19,110 bases of DNA, taken from assembly GCA_002455955.1 (NCBI GenBank), contig DKLZ01000085.1, positions 1-19,110 on the forward strand. Reading direction: 5' to 3'. Position 1 is the first letter of the stretch; each line of letters begins with the position of its first letter. Source of the DNA: Dehalococcoidia bacterium UBA6627. GTDB lineage: Bacteria; Chloroflexota; Dehalococcoidia; UBA2979. Both the position numbers and the translations under genes were made by a program. The notes under the pieces are model-generated. The model saw only the letters and a program-made list of their open reading frames with translations. It was not told the origin of the DNA and did not search any database. Positions 7,127 to 14,072 of this stretch are shown piece by piece.

Positions 7127-7927
7127 ATGCCAACAATTACCGTCGGCGACGGATCGAAAATATATTACGAGGTTCACGGGCAAGGTCCCCGTACGATCGT
7201 GTTCGCTCACGGTGCTGCTGGAAATCACATGAGCTGGTGGCAGCAAGTGCCTCACTACCGTGAAAACTATCGCTGTTTGACATTCGATCATCGGGGTTGG
7301 GGAGCTAGCACAGATGCTACTGGCATGTCTCTGAGTGGTTTCGCCGGAGATCTTGACGCAATTCTTAACGATGCTGAAATCAACGACTTAGTTTTGGTTG
7401 CGCAATCAATGGGTGGCTTTACAGCGCTCCCGTTCGCGGCTGCCTATCCGGATCGTGTCCGTGGACTGCTGATGGCAGATACCGTACTCGGCGTCGGTGA
7501 TGAAGCGCTTCTTGCTGAATTACGTGCCGGATTCGCTGCGATGGGCAATCCCAAGTTGAAAGATCGACTTCGGTTAACCACTATGTTGGCTGATTCTTAC
7601 GTTGAAACACACCCAGAAGGAGTCTTTCTTTACCAACAAGTCAGCAGTCTGAACAAACCATCCGAAATCAGTTCAGATTTCTCGACTGCCGAGGGATCAG
7701 TCTCTACTTCCGAACTAGCGGAATTAAAAACGCCCATACTGTTCCTTGCAGGTACCGAAGACCGGACGATGCCACCCGCGCTTATCGAACGAGCCAGTAC
7801 ACTTGCACCGAATGCGCGTTACGTCGGAATACCAAACACTGGGCATTCGGTGTACTGGGAAAACCCGAGGGCGTTCAATGCAATGCTGGATGAGCTACTT
7901 CTCGAGGCCTACCCAGATCCAGAATGA
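7127..7927 (+). CDS. alpha/beta-fold hydrolase
   Basis: A 266-residue alpha/beta hydrolase with an intact triad: S94 in AQSMGG (Ala replaces the first Gly of GxSxG), D212 in GTEDRTMPP, and H240 in PNTGHSVYWENP. The oxyanion loop is FAHGAAGNHMSWW (26-38), and FDHRGWGAS (53-61) is the conserved strand-4 turn. The length and the absence of a signal peptide fit a cytoplasmic serine hydrolase such as an esterase or an MhpC/BioH-like enzyme. The ATG follows AGGTAG (7119-7124) closely. The gene begins 38 bases after the ThuA-like stop, so the two are probably co-transcribed. It is not a recent duplicate of the hydrolase at 5124: the cap regions and acid motifs differ. Confidence 0.87.
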   Translation: MPTITVGDGSKIYYEVHGQGPRTIVFAHGAAGNHMSWWQQVPHYRENYRCLTFDHRGWGASTDATGMSLSGFAGDLDAILNDAEINDLVLVAQSMGGFTALPFAAAYPDRVRGLLMADTVLGVGDEALLAELRAGFAAMGNPKLKDRLRLTTMLADSYVETHPEGVFLYQQVSSLNKPSEISSDFSTAEGSVSTSELAELKTPILFLAGTEDRTMPPALIERASTLAPNARYVGIPNTGHSVYWENPRAFNAMLDELLLEAYPDPE

Positions 7928-8074
7928 AGGGCTAGAAATATTCGAAATAACTACAGCACTGTCGAAGCGGGGTTTCGTGACCGCATAAATATCGAAATGA
8001 GATAATTAATCGAGAATAAGTGTACGACAAGGGATCCACCCTACTACGTAGGCAATGGACGAGAGAAGTGACAT

Positions 8075-8599
8075 ATGACGACTGTATCGTTCATTCAGCG
8101 AAGTCTGGCCTTCACTCATAACGCATTAATCGACGCGCGAAACGGCACAGATGAGGAGCTGCATTTCGTGCCAGACCGCGGAAGTCATTCGATCGTTTGG
8201 TGCTTATGGCATACTTCGCGAATCGAAGACCTGATCTTAGGGCGCATTACGGATAAAGACCCAATTTGGAATCAAGAATGGGCAGACAAGACCGGATTGC
8301 CCGTCGATGGATTCGGAACCGGGATGACGGACGAAGACGCTCAACAAATCCGTGTTAGTGATATGCAAGTATTCAGCGATTACCAAGATGCAGTCTTTGA
8401 GCGGACCGAAACTTTTCTCGCAAACGCAACCGACGAAGACCTCGAGCGAGAAATTCCTGCACGCAAGGGTACCGAGACTGTAGGTGAAGCGATCTCTTTG
8501 CACATGATGGGGCATTTCAACGGCCATCGCGGTGAGATTAACACGTTGCGAGGAATGCAGGGTTTGCCGACAGTAATGGCCGCCCAAGGAACTCACTAG
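8075..8599 (+). CDS. DinB/DUF664-like four-helix metal-binding protein
   Basis: A 174-residue member of the DinB/YfiT-like superfamily, four-helix bundles that hold a divalent metal with a His triad; characterised members include thiol-dependent transferases. This family shares only a name with DNA polymerase IV. The likely ligands are H46 (WCLWHTSRIED) and the C-terminal H-x3-H pair H147/H151 (HMMGHFNGHRGEI). Helices are predicted around 4-20, 38-57, 95-117 and 134-160. The ATG is preceded by GAGAGAAG (8061-8068). It follows the hydrolase by 147 bases and lies on the same strand. A detoxification role such as thiol conjugation is possible, but this is inference. Confidence 0.8.
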   Translation: MTTVSFIQRSLAFTHNALIDARNGTDEELHFVPDRGSHSIVWCLWHTSRIEDLILGRITDKDPIWNQEWADKTGLPVDGFGTGMTDEDAQQIRVSDMQVFSDYQDAVFERTETFLANATDEDLEREIPARKGTETVGEAISLHMMGHFNGHRGEINTLRGMQGLPTVMAAQGTH

Positions 8600-8612
8600 T
8601 AACTTCGTAAAT

Positions 8613-8640
8613 GACATATCGCGTAATATTCCAATATGTC
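8613..8640. repeat. inverted repeat between the DinB-like and PAC2 genes
   Basis: GACATAT (8613-8619) and ATATGTC (8634-8640) form perfect 7-bp arms around 14 bases. The arms are AT-rich and no T run follows, so an operator is as likely as a weak stem-loop. Confidence 0.2.
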
Positions 8641-8700
8641 TGCATACTTCAAAGGACCGTTGGCAATCACTGCTAACGAACTTTGGCAAACACTACGAAT

Positions 8701-8728
8701 GAGTTCAGCTGACTGCATTAGCTGACTC
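8701..8728 (+). promoter_or_regulatory. hairpin in the region upstream of the PAC2 gene
   Basis: GAGT-t-CAGCT (8701-8710) pairs with AGCTGACTC (8720-8728): nine base pairs with one bulged T and a 9-base loop. It ends 17 bases before the AGGAGG of the next gene and has no trailing T run. It could be a leader structure of the PAC2 gene or a remnant terminator of the gene before it. Confidence 0.3.
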
Positions 8729-8758
8729 GGCAGCAAGAGGTATTCAGGAGGTCTGCGC

Positions 8759-9661
8759 TTGTCAGAGCGTCCAATATTAAGGATTCATGATGTCAGTGGA
8801 GAGCTTCGGTCTCCACTGCTTGTTGCTACCTTTGTGCGTCGGAATGGCTTCAACTCTACGGCCGCTGCGACGCTTGCTCACTATGCAACCAGTCATGGTT
8901 CCGAGCTCATCGCAGACATGAATCCTGATGCGTTCTACGACTTCACCATTGTGCCTCCAACGGTGCGACCTGTAGATGGTCAACGCACAATCGAGTGGCC
9001 AAAGAACGAGTTTCGGTCGATAAAAATAGAGGGTGAAGAACGAGACATAATTGTCTTAGCCGGAATTGAACCACACTTAAACTGGCAGGTCTTTGCGACC
9101 GCAATGCTTGATTTTATCAATCGCAATGAGATTACTGATTTGGTCGTTTTGCGAACCTGGCCTGCTGCTGTCCCTCATACACGACCCACAGTAATGCGCT
9201 TGACTTCAACAAATGAGGAGCTCGCATCACGGCTAGAGTTGACTCCTAATGAGACTCCATACGAAGGTCCGGTTGATTTCGGCGGATTATTGAGCGCGCT
9301 ACATCTAAATGCAGGCGGAACTTCAGCCGGCCTGACAGCCATTGTTCCTAACTATCTTGGTGTCGTACCCAATCCTCATGCGATGATTTCGATCACAGAG
9401 TCTATCGATCAATTAGCAGGCACTAGCACATCTATCGACGAATTTAAGGAAGCGGCAGAGCAACTAAATACTCGTGCTGACGAAGAAATGGAACGTTCAG
9501 AAGATCTTCGCCGTGCAGTTCTTGAACTCGAGGATGGGTATGAATCGATATTGGAACAGATGAAAGGTAACGATCCCGATGGTACATCGGATGAATTGCC
9601 TTCATCTGACGAAGTCTTACGCGATGTTGAACGATTCTTACAAGGTGAGACCACCGACTAG
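8759..9661 (+). CDS. PAC2-family protein
   Basis: A 300-residue protein of the PAC2 (proteasome assembly chaperone 2-like) family, found in archaea, Actinomycetota and some other bacteria; its bacterial role is unclear. Family marks are LLVATFVRRNGFNSTAAATLAHYA near the N-terminus, FYDFTIVPPTVRPVDG, the IEWPKNEF motif, and GIEPHLNWQVFA (GxEPxxxW), followed by a Rossmann-like core to about residue 215. Residues 225-300 are acidic and probably coiled coil, ending with FLQGETTD. The start codon is TTG, chosen because a perfect AGGAGG (8746-8751) lies seven bases upstream; an in-frame ATG at 8699 runs into a stop after eight codons. No proteasome gene is in the window. It is convergent with lhgO, with a 26-base gap. 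Confidence 0.85.
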   Translation: MSERPILRIHDVSGELRSPLLVATFVRRNGFNSTAAATLAHYATSHGSELIADMNPDAFYDFTIVPPTVRPVDGQRTIEWPKNEFRSIKIEGEERDIIVLAGIEPHLNWQVFATAMLDFINRNEITDLVVLRTWPAAVPHTRPTVMRLTSTNEELASRLELTPNETPYEGPVDFGGLLSALHLNAGGTSAGLTAIVPNYLGVVPNPHAMISITESIDQLAGTSTSIDEFKEAAEQLNTRADEEMERSEDLRRAVLELEDGYESILEQMKGNDPDGTSDELPSSDEVLRDVERFLQGETTD

Positions 9662-9687
9662 CATGTCTCGCTCTCCCGAGTCGAAGC

Positions 9688-10899
9688 TTAAGTCAGCGAA
9701 AACGCTTCCGCTGCCAACCCTGCCACGTATTTGCCAATCTCCAATGATGATGTTGCTCCTGGGGAAGGCGCATTAAGAACATGGACTGCTTTTGAAGAAC
9801 TCTCAATTGCGAAATCATCTAGAAGCGTGCCGTCACGCTGTACTGCCTGGGCACGCACCCCCGAACCTCCTGAAACTAAATCTTCAGCGCAGATCTCTGG
9901 AATCATTTTCTGCAGATCGCGCGTAAATACTGACTTTCGTAAGGAACGATTAACTTCGTTGATCCCCGTCTTCCATTCGCGCCGCATAACTCGCCAGAAT
10001 CCTGGAAAACGCAAAGTCTCACTCAGATCGCGAAGATCAAAGTCCCGTTTACGATACCCTTCACGAGCTGTCGCCAATACCGCGTTCGGGCCCGCTTCAA
10101 CATATCCTTTTATGTTGCGAGTGAAATGTACACCGAGAAACGGTAGTTCCGGGTCCGGTACCGGATATACAAGACCTTTTACTAGATACTCTTGCTCTTT
10201 ACGAAGCTTGTAGTACTCACCCCGAAACGGAACTATCTGAAGATCAATAGTCGTCTCCATCAAACGAGCTATACGATCTGAATGTAGTCCGGCGCAGTTA
10301 ATCAAATGTCGAGCCTGACGTTCACCACGATCGGTCTCGACTATTAGAGTATCTGCATGTTGACGGATGTTTACCACGCGAGTTCCTAATTCCAGAACTC
10401 CACCGTCTTCGCCCAATTGCCGAGCATACTCCCGCGTGATGGCTCCGAAATCGACAATTCCTGTCGCAGGTGACCATAGGCCTTTTATCGCAGCAACGTG
10501 AGGCTCAATCTCGGCTATTCGTTCTGGTCCGACTAGTTCAAGTCCCGCAACTCCGTTGGCTGTGCCACGTTCGAAAAGCATGTCTAATCGTGACAACTCA
10601 TGGGGCTCTGAGGCCACGATTAGTTTGCCGCAACGGTCGTATGCAATGTCATGTTCTTCACAGAATTTCACAATCGAATCACGACCATCAACACAAAACT
10701 GGGCTTTGAGTGAACCAGGGCGGTAGTAAATTCCCGAGTGGATCACACCACTATTATGGCCAGTCTGCTGACTCGCTACATCAACATTCTTCTCGATCAC
10801 CCCGAGTTTCAGCGATGGATACTGCTTCAAGAGATGACGCGCACTCGAGAGGCCGAGAATGCCTCCGCCAATCACCAGCACGTCATAAATATTACGCAT
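9688..10899 (-). CDS. lhgO: L-2-hydroxyglutarate oxidase/dehydrogenase (FAD)
   Basis: An FAD-dependent DAO-family enzyme that oxidises L-2-hydroxyglutarate to 2-oxoglutarate; in E. coli LhgO passes electrons to the quinone pool. Its 403 residues match the family. The dinucleotide-binding motif is VLVIGGGILGLSSARHLL (7-24). HNSGVIHSGIYYRPGSLKA (48-66) is the hallmark of this subgroup around the flavin. The C-terminal GSGVRAQAVQRDGTLLDDF is also characteristic. The ATG is preceded by AGAAG. It lies downstream of the tRNA-Leu and the DSD1 gene on the same strand, but 115 bases separate it from the tRNA. The enzyme may remove a metabolic by-product or complete glutarate/lysine catabolism. Confidence 0.93.
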   Translation of the reverse strand: MRNIYDVLVIGGGILGLSSARHLLKQYPSLKLGVIEKNVDVASQQTGHNSGVIHSGIYYRPGSLKAQFCVDGRDSIVKFCEEHDIAYDRCGKLIVASEPHELSRLDMLFERGTANGVAGLELVGPERIAEIEPHVAAIKGLWSPATGIVDFGAITREYARQLGEDGGVLELGTRVVNIRQHADTLIVETDRGERQARHLINCAGLHSDRIARLMETTIDLQIVPFRGEYYKLRKEQEYLVKGLVYPVPDPELPFLGVHFTRNIKGYVEAGPNAVLATAREGYRKRDFDLRDLSETLRFPGFWRVMRREWKTGINEVNRSLRKSVFTRDLQKMIPEICAEDLVSGGSGVRAQAVQRDGTLLDDFAIESSSKAVHVLNAPSPGATSSLEIGKYVAGLAAEAFSLT

Positions 10900-11013
10900 A
10901 ATCTTCTATTCGCAATTTTCTATGGAATGTTCATCAGATGTCACGATTCGTAAAGCATAGATATTGATCGTTCTCCATCAGATCGTAGAGGTGCATCCAA
11001 AGAAAGTAAATTT

Positions 11014-11100
11014 TGGTGCCGAAGGTGGGATTCGAACCCACACGGAGTTGCCTCCAACGGTTTTTGAGACCGTCGCGTCTGCCGGTTCCGCCACTTCGGC
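11014..11100 (-). tRNA. tRNA-Leu, anticodon CAA (reads UUG)
   Basis: The complement strand folds into a class II tRNA of 87 bases including an encoded CCA (11014-11016). The acceptor stem is GCCGAAG/CTTCGGC with discriminator A. The anticodon stem ACGGT/ACCGT encloses loop CTCAAAA, giving anticodon CAA. The long variable arm is GGAGGCAACTCC, and the T arm is GTGGG-TTCGAAT-CCCAC. It stands alone between the DSD1 gene and lhgO. The 166 bases between it and the DSD1 stop hold no gene; a short 6-bp hairpin (11154-11169, loop CAAG) is the only structure I noticed there, without a T run. Confidence 0.96.
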
Positions 11101-11266
11101 TTGTTCAAGTTCGTTGGCCCTTTACTCTCAAACACTCGTTTCAAGCTCATGCAGGGCCTCAAGAGACCCACAGTACTGAAATCAACCGAGAGCTATCTCG
11201 AACTCAGCATACGAGTAGCTACGGTACGAGGGAATCTACCGAGCCTTATCCAGTAGACGTTTCGAA

Positions 11267-12391
11267 TTACTGCAGGGCTCCGGCTGCACTAATTGGCCAT
11301 ACTTCCTCAACGATCCCTTGCCTTACAGCAAAGAGCTCACGATGCAGTAGGATCGTCGAGTCTGAATAACTAGGCACCATCGTTATTCGATCACCATGAG
11401 CGAGGGCGACTCCGTCATCTAGTGCCAGAATTGTGTGTTCGGCACTGAGGCTAACCACTTCAACTCCAAGTGGCGAAACAGCTTTCGGAAGGCCTGTGTG
11501 CATTCCGCTACCTTTCCAGCCCATGTCTGCCACCGCGCGACCTGCGACGGCAGTACTAATTACCTGCGCCTGAATGAAAAGTGATTGGCGATGATCTGGC
11601 ACCTTCATTTTCTCTTGATATGTACGATCGAGTAGCACTCCACCGCCGGCCTGCAGCTCGTTTGCTGTCTGCAAAGCGAGATTGAACCAGTAATTACCGG
11701 TTCCGCCACCGCTCATAATGTCGATATCGATGCCCGAGGCTTCGACTGCTCGCCTTGCTTCAGCAAAGATATTGGCTGCCGCTTCGGAAACCGCTTCTTT
11801 CTCTTCTAGATCACTAATGCCCACGGCATGACCCTCGTAACCCATGAGGCCACGAAAATACAATCCCGGAGATTCCAGAACTTGCTTTGCAAGCATCGGT
11901 GCCGATTCAGGTGTAACACCACAACGGTTCGCTCCGATATTGATGTCTACTAGGACATCGAGAGTCAGTTCCGCACCTGCAAACGCACGGGAAAGTTCGG
12001 AGATGTTTCCCGCATCATCGACAGCGACACAAAGTCGGTCGGTGCGTTTTGCCAAGTTCACCAATCTCACTATTTTCGTTGAACCGACTATCTCATTCGC
12101 GATCAAGATGTCGGTAACGCCAGCCGCTACAAATGCCTCTGCTTCTCCGAGTTTTGCGCAAGTGATCCCATTAGCACCATGAGCGATGATCCGTTTCGCA
12201 AGATCTGGTGCCTTACTAGCTTTGACATGCGGACGCCAGCGAACTTGGGCTTCTGATGCACGTCGTGCCATCAGGGCAATATTGTGATCTAAAGCATCAA
12301 GGTCGACATAGAGAACCGGAGTGTCGACATCTGCAATTTGCTTCCCAACGTTCAAATTATTACCAGTGTGGTACGAGTCTTCTTGTACCAT
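11267..12391 (-). CDS. DSD1-type PLP enzyme (D-threonine aldolase / D-serine dehydratase fold)
   Basis: A 374-residue fold-type III PLP enzyme related to D-threonine aldolase, D-serine dehydratase and 3-hydroxy-D-aspartate aldolase, acting on D-amino acids. The alanine-racemase-like barrel starts at DTPVLYVDLDALDHNI (23-38); the PLP lysine is K57 in RWRPHVKASK. GITCAKLGEAE, MGYEGH and IMSGGGTGNY (the phosphate-binding glycine loop, 225-234) follow. The C-terminal beta domain has LSAEHTIL with H319 and ends VWPISAAGALQ. The metal site usually reads PxHxC or PxHxD; here it is PSYSDST, with Y342 in the His position and D344 kept. The ATG has AAGGCGG upstream, whose first bases are the stop codon of the acetyltransferase gene, so the two are translationally coupled. 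The substrate is unknown. Confidence 0.83.
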   Translation of the reverse strand: MVQEDSYHTGNNLNVGKQIADVDTPVLYVDLDALDHNIALMARRASEAQVRWRPHVKASKAPDLAKRIIAHGANGITCAKLGEAEAFVAAGVTDILIANEIVGSTKIVRLVNLAKRTDRLCVAVDDAGNISELSRAFAGAELTLDVLVDINIGANRCGVTPESAPMLAKQVLESPGLYFRGLMGYEGHAVGISDLEEKEAVSEAAANIFAEARRAVEASGIDIDIMSGGGTGNYWFNLALQTANELQAGGGVLLDRTYQEKMKVPDHRQSLFIQAQVISTAVAGRAVADMGWKGSGMHTGLPKAVSPLGVEVVSLSAEHTILALDDGVALAHGDRITMVPSYSDSTILLHRELFAVRQGIVEEVWPISAAGALQ

Positions 12392-12400
12392 CGTGCCGCC

Positions 12401-13609
12401 TTACCAGTGATCAGCGCTGAATGGCTCGAACTGCACACGCAAGGTTTTATCCCAGATACGGAGTGCGTCCGGCTTATGAACGATTAACTTTCCATAACGA
12501 GCAGCTTGGCTAGCCGTGATTTGCCCAAAGAGAAGCATCGCTAGCGTGCCTGGTCGTAGTTCGATATCAGGAACGCCGGATTCCATTCGCGTAACTTCAG
12601 CATCATCGGGTCCTGTGTGTATCTGCCACTGTCCAGTGTTCCATGTACACAGATCGTCCTGGATCGCAAACGTGAGACGTTCACTTTCGTCGTAACACCG
12701 ACCACGGAAACTTCCCTCAATATCAACCACACGGGCGAGGAGTTGGTCCATAGATCGGCGTCTCAGCATACGTGGCTCAATGAGAAGATGAGGCAACGGG
12801 TCATCGCCGGCAACCTGTGGCCATTCAATACGGCGAACGAGTTGTAGCTTCGCGAATAATTCCCAGAAGGCTCGATACGCTTGTGGTGTTAGCCAGACGA
12901 TATCGTCAATCTTGCACGTTCTGTCTACTTCCGGCCAAGGAGCGTCACCCAAACCTGTGCGATAGATGGCATAGCCCTGAAGTTCGCCGTTTTCTTCATA
13001 AACGACAGCTGACCGTATCTCTCCTTCGTTTGCGGGTGCGAGTATTCCAGCATCCCACATGGGTTTGCCACGATGGACTTCTCCCGTGCGGTTTTCCCGA
13101 TATTTGCGATACAGGTCAACAAGAGTTCCGAAATCAGCATCTGGATCAGGGTCGACATAGTGTAGCGTTCCCGGTATTTCGAGAGGCTCATTGAATTGTA
13201 TGTATTGCGGTTCGATCTCATAGCTGTATTGAGTCGACACTACCGCATAACCGTATCGTTGGTAGATCGCGGCTTGACTAGCGAATAATACTGCTAATGG
13301 ACGTTCACCTTGTTCATGGAGATCTTGAAAATGTTGTGTAACGAGCTTACGGAGATGCCCTTTTTGACGATCAATCATGTCAGTTGAAACTGTTGTGACT
13401 CCTGAAATCGGAACAGTTTTACCGTTAAACCGCATCGTCAATGGCCATGAGCCATGAGTTGCAGCCGGCCTATCGTCATCGAACACAGCAAGTGTGAACT
13501 CAGGTTCCAACGCTATGAAGCGTCGTTCAGGTTTCCCCAAGGAAGTAGCCAAAAGGCGTATAAGCTGTGGGATCTCGTCAGCGACTGCGGGGCGTATTTC
13601 AATTGTCAC
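12401..13609 (-). CDS. Eis-like GNAT N-acetyltransferase with C-terminal SCP2-like domain
   Basis: A 402-residue acetyltransferase of the Eis type: an N-terminal GNAT domain, a second GNAT-like domain, and a sterol-carrier-like C-terminal domain. Eis proteins acetylate amines, including aminoglycosides and peptide lysines. The CoA-binding turn appears as DRQKGHLRKL (80-89). LFASQAAIYQRYGY (108-121) matches the Eis segment that holds the general-acid tyrosine. The last region (about 300-402) fits the SCP2-like fold, and the chain ends with an aromatic residue (Trp), whose carboxylate in Eis (usually Phe) serves as base. The start is GTG at 13609, because an in-frame TGA lies two codons upstream. 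AAAGGA is somewhat far upstream. Coupled to the PLP enzyme gene by a 9-base gap; 70 bases follow the DUF35 gene. Confidence 0.83.
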   Translation of the reverse strand: MTIEIRPAVADEIPQLIRLLATSLGKPERRFIALEPEFTLAVFDDDRPAATHGSWPLTMRFNGKTVPISGVTTVSTDMIDRQKGHLRKLVTQHFQDLHEQGERPLAVLFASQAAIYQRYGYAVVSTQYSYEIEPQYIQFNEPLEIPGTLHYVDPDPDADFGTLVDLYRKYRENRTGEVHRGKPMWDAGILAPANEGEIRSAVVYEENGELQGYAIYRTGLGDAPWPEVDRTCKIDDIVWLTPQAYRAFWELFAKLQLVRRIEWPQVAGDDPLPHLLIEPRMLRRRSMDQLLARVVDIEGSFRGRCYDESERLTFAIQDDLCTWNTGQWQIHTGPDDAEVTRMESGVPDIELRPGTLAMLLFGQITASQAARYGKLIVHKPDALRIWDKTLRVQFEPFSADHW

Positions 13610-13679
13610 GTGTCATCCATTTCCTTTTTGTGCGATCGCGGTTGAAGCTGCCAGCATCAACAGTACAGATATTCAGACT

Positions 13680-14072
13680 CTACGCTGGTTGAAATACCGG
13701 AACCATAACTTCACCTGCTGGTTCAAAGGTAGCCTTAAGCTCCATCCCAACTTCAAGTTCGTCACTCGGAGCATCGACACGGGCGCTCATTCTTGGGCCT
13801 TCAGTAAGTTCCACGACAGCCACGTTATACGGCAAATCTCTGGCGAATCCAGGGTGGTAAAGGTGATGCATCACGCCGAAAGTGTGAAGAGTTCCTTCAC
13901 CGGAAGACTCAACCCATTCAAGATCGCCCTCAAGACAATTTGTACAAATCTCTTGCACAGGGAAAGCATATTTCGCGCAGTTGCGGCAACGCTGGAGCAT
14001 CAGTACTCCATTAGCAGTACCTTCGAAAAACGGTGCACTAAGTTCATCTGAGGTGGGCGAAGGACGAGTCAT
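13680..14072 (-). CDS. DUF35 zinc-ribbon/OB-fold protein, partner of the thiolase-like protein
   Basis: A 130-residue DUF35-type protein with an N-terminal rubredoxin-like zinc ribbon and a C-terminal OB fold. The four cysteines are C29, C32, C43 and C46 (RCRNCAKYAFPVQEICTNC). The OB part runs from GEGTLHTFGVMHH through NVAVVELTEGPRMSARV. Such proteins bind acyl-CoA and form complexes with thiolase-like enzymes; in steroid degradation the DUF35 domain of ChsH2 activates the aldolase Ltp2. The ATG overlaps the thiolase-like stop codon by four bases (ATGA) and has GGAGGT six bases upstream, which signals translational coupling and a likely equal-ratio complex. Confidence 0.9.
   Translation of the reverse strand: MTRPSPTSDELSAPFFEGTANGVLMLQRCRNCAKYAFPVQEICTNCLEGDLEWVESSGEGTLHTFGVMHHLYHPGFARDLPYNVAVVELTEGPRMSARVDAPSDELEVGMELKATFEPAGEVMVPVFQPA

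Noticed and set aside
5124..7927. The two alpha/beta hydrolases as a recent tandem duplication
   Set aside because: Lengths, cap regions, nucleophile elbows (GHSMGG versus AQSMGG) and acid motifs differ too much.
9662..9687. Terminator between the convergent PAC2 and lhgO genes
   Set aside because: Only a 4-bp CTCG/CGAG stem is visible, with no T run on either strand.
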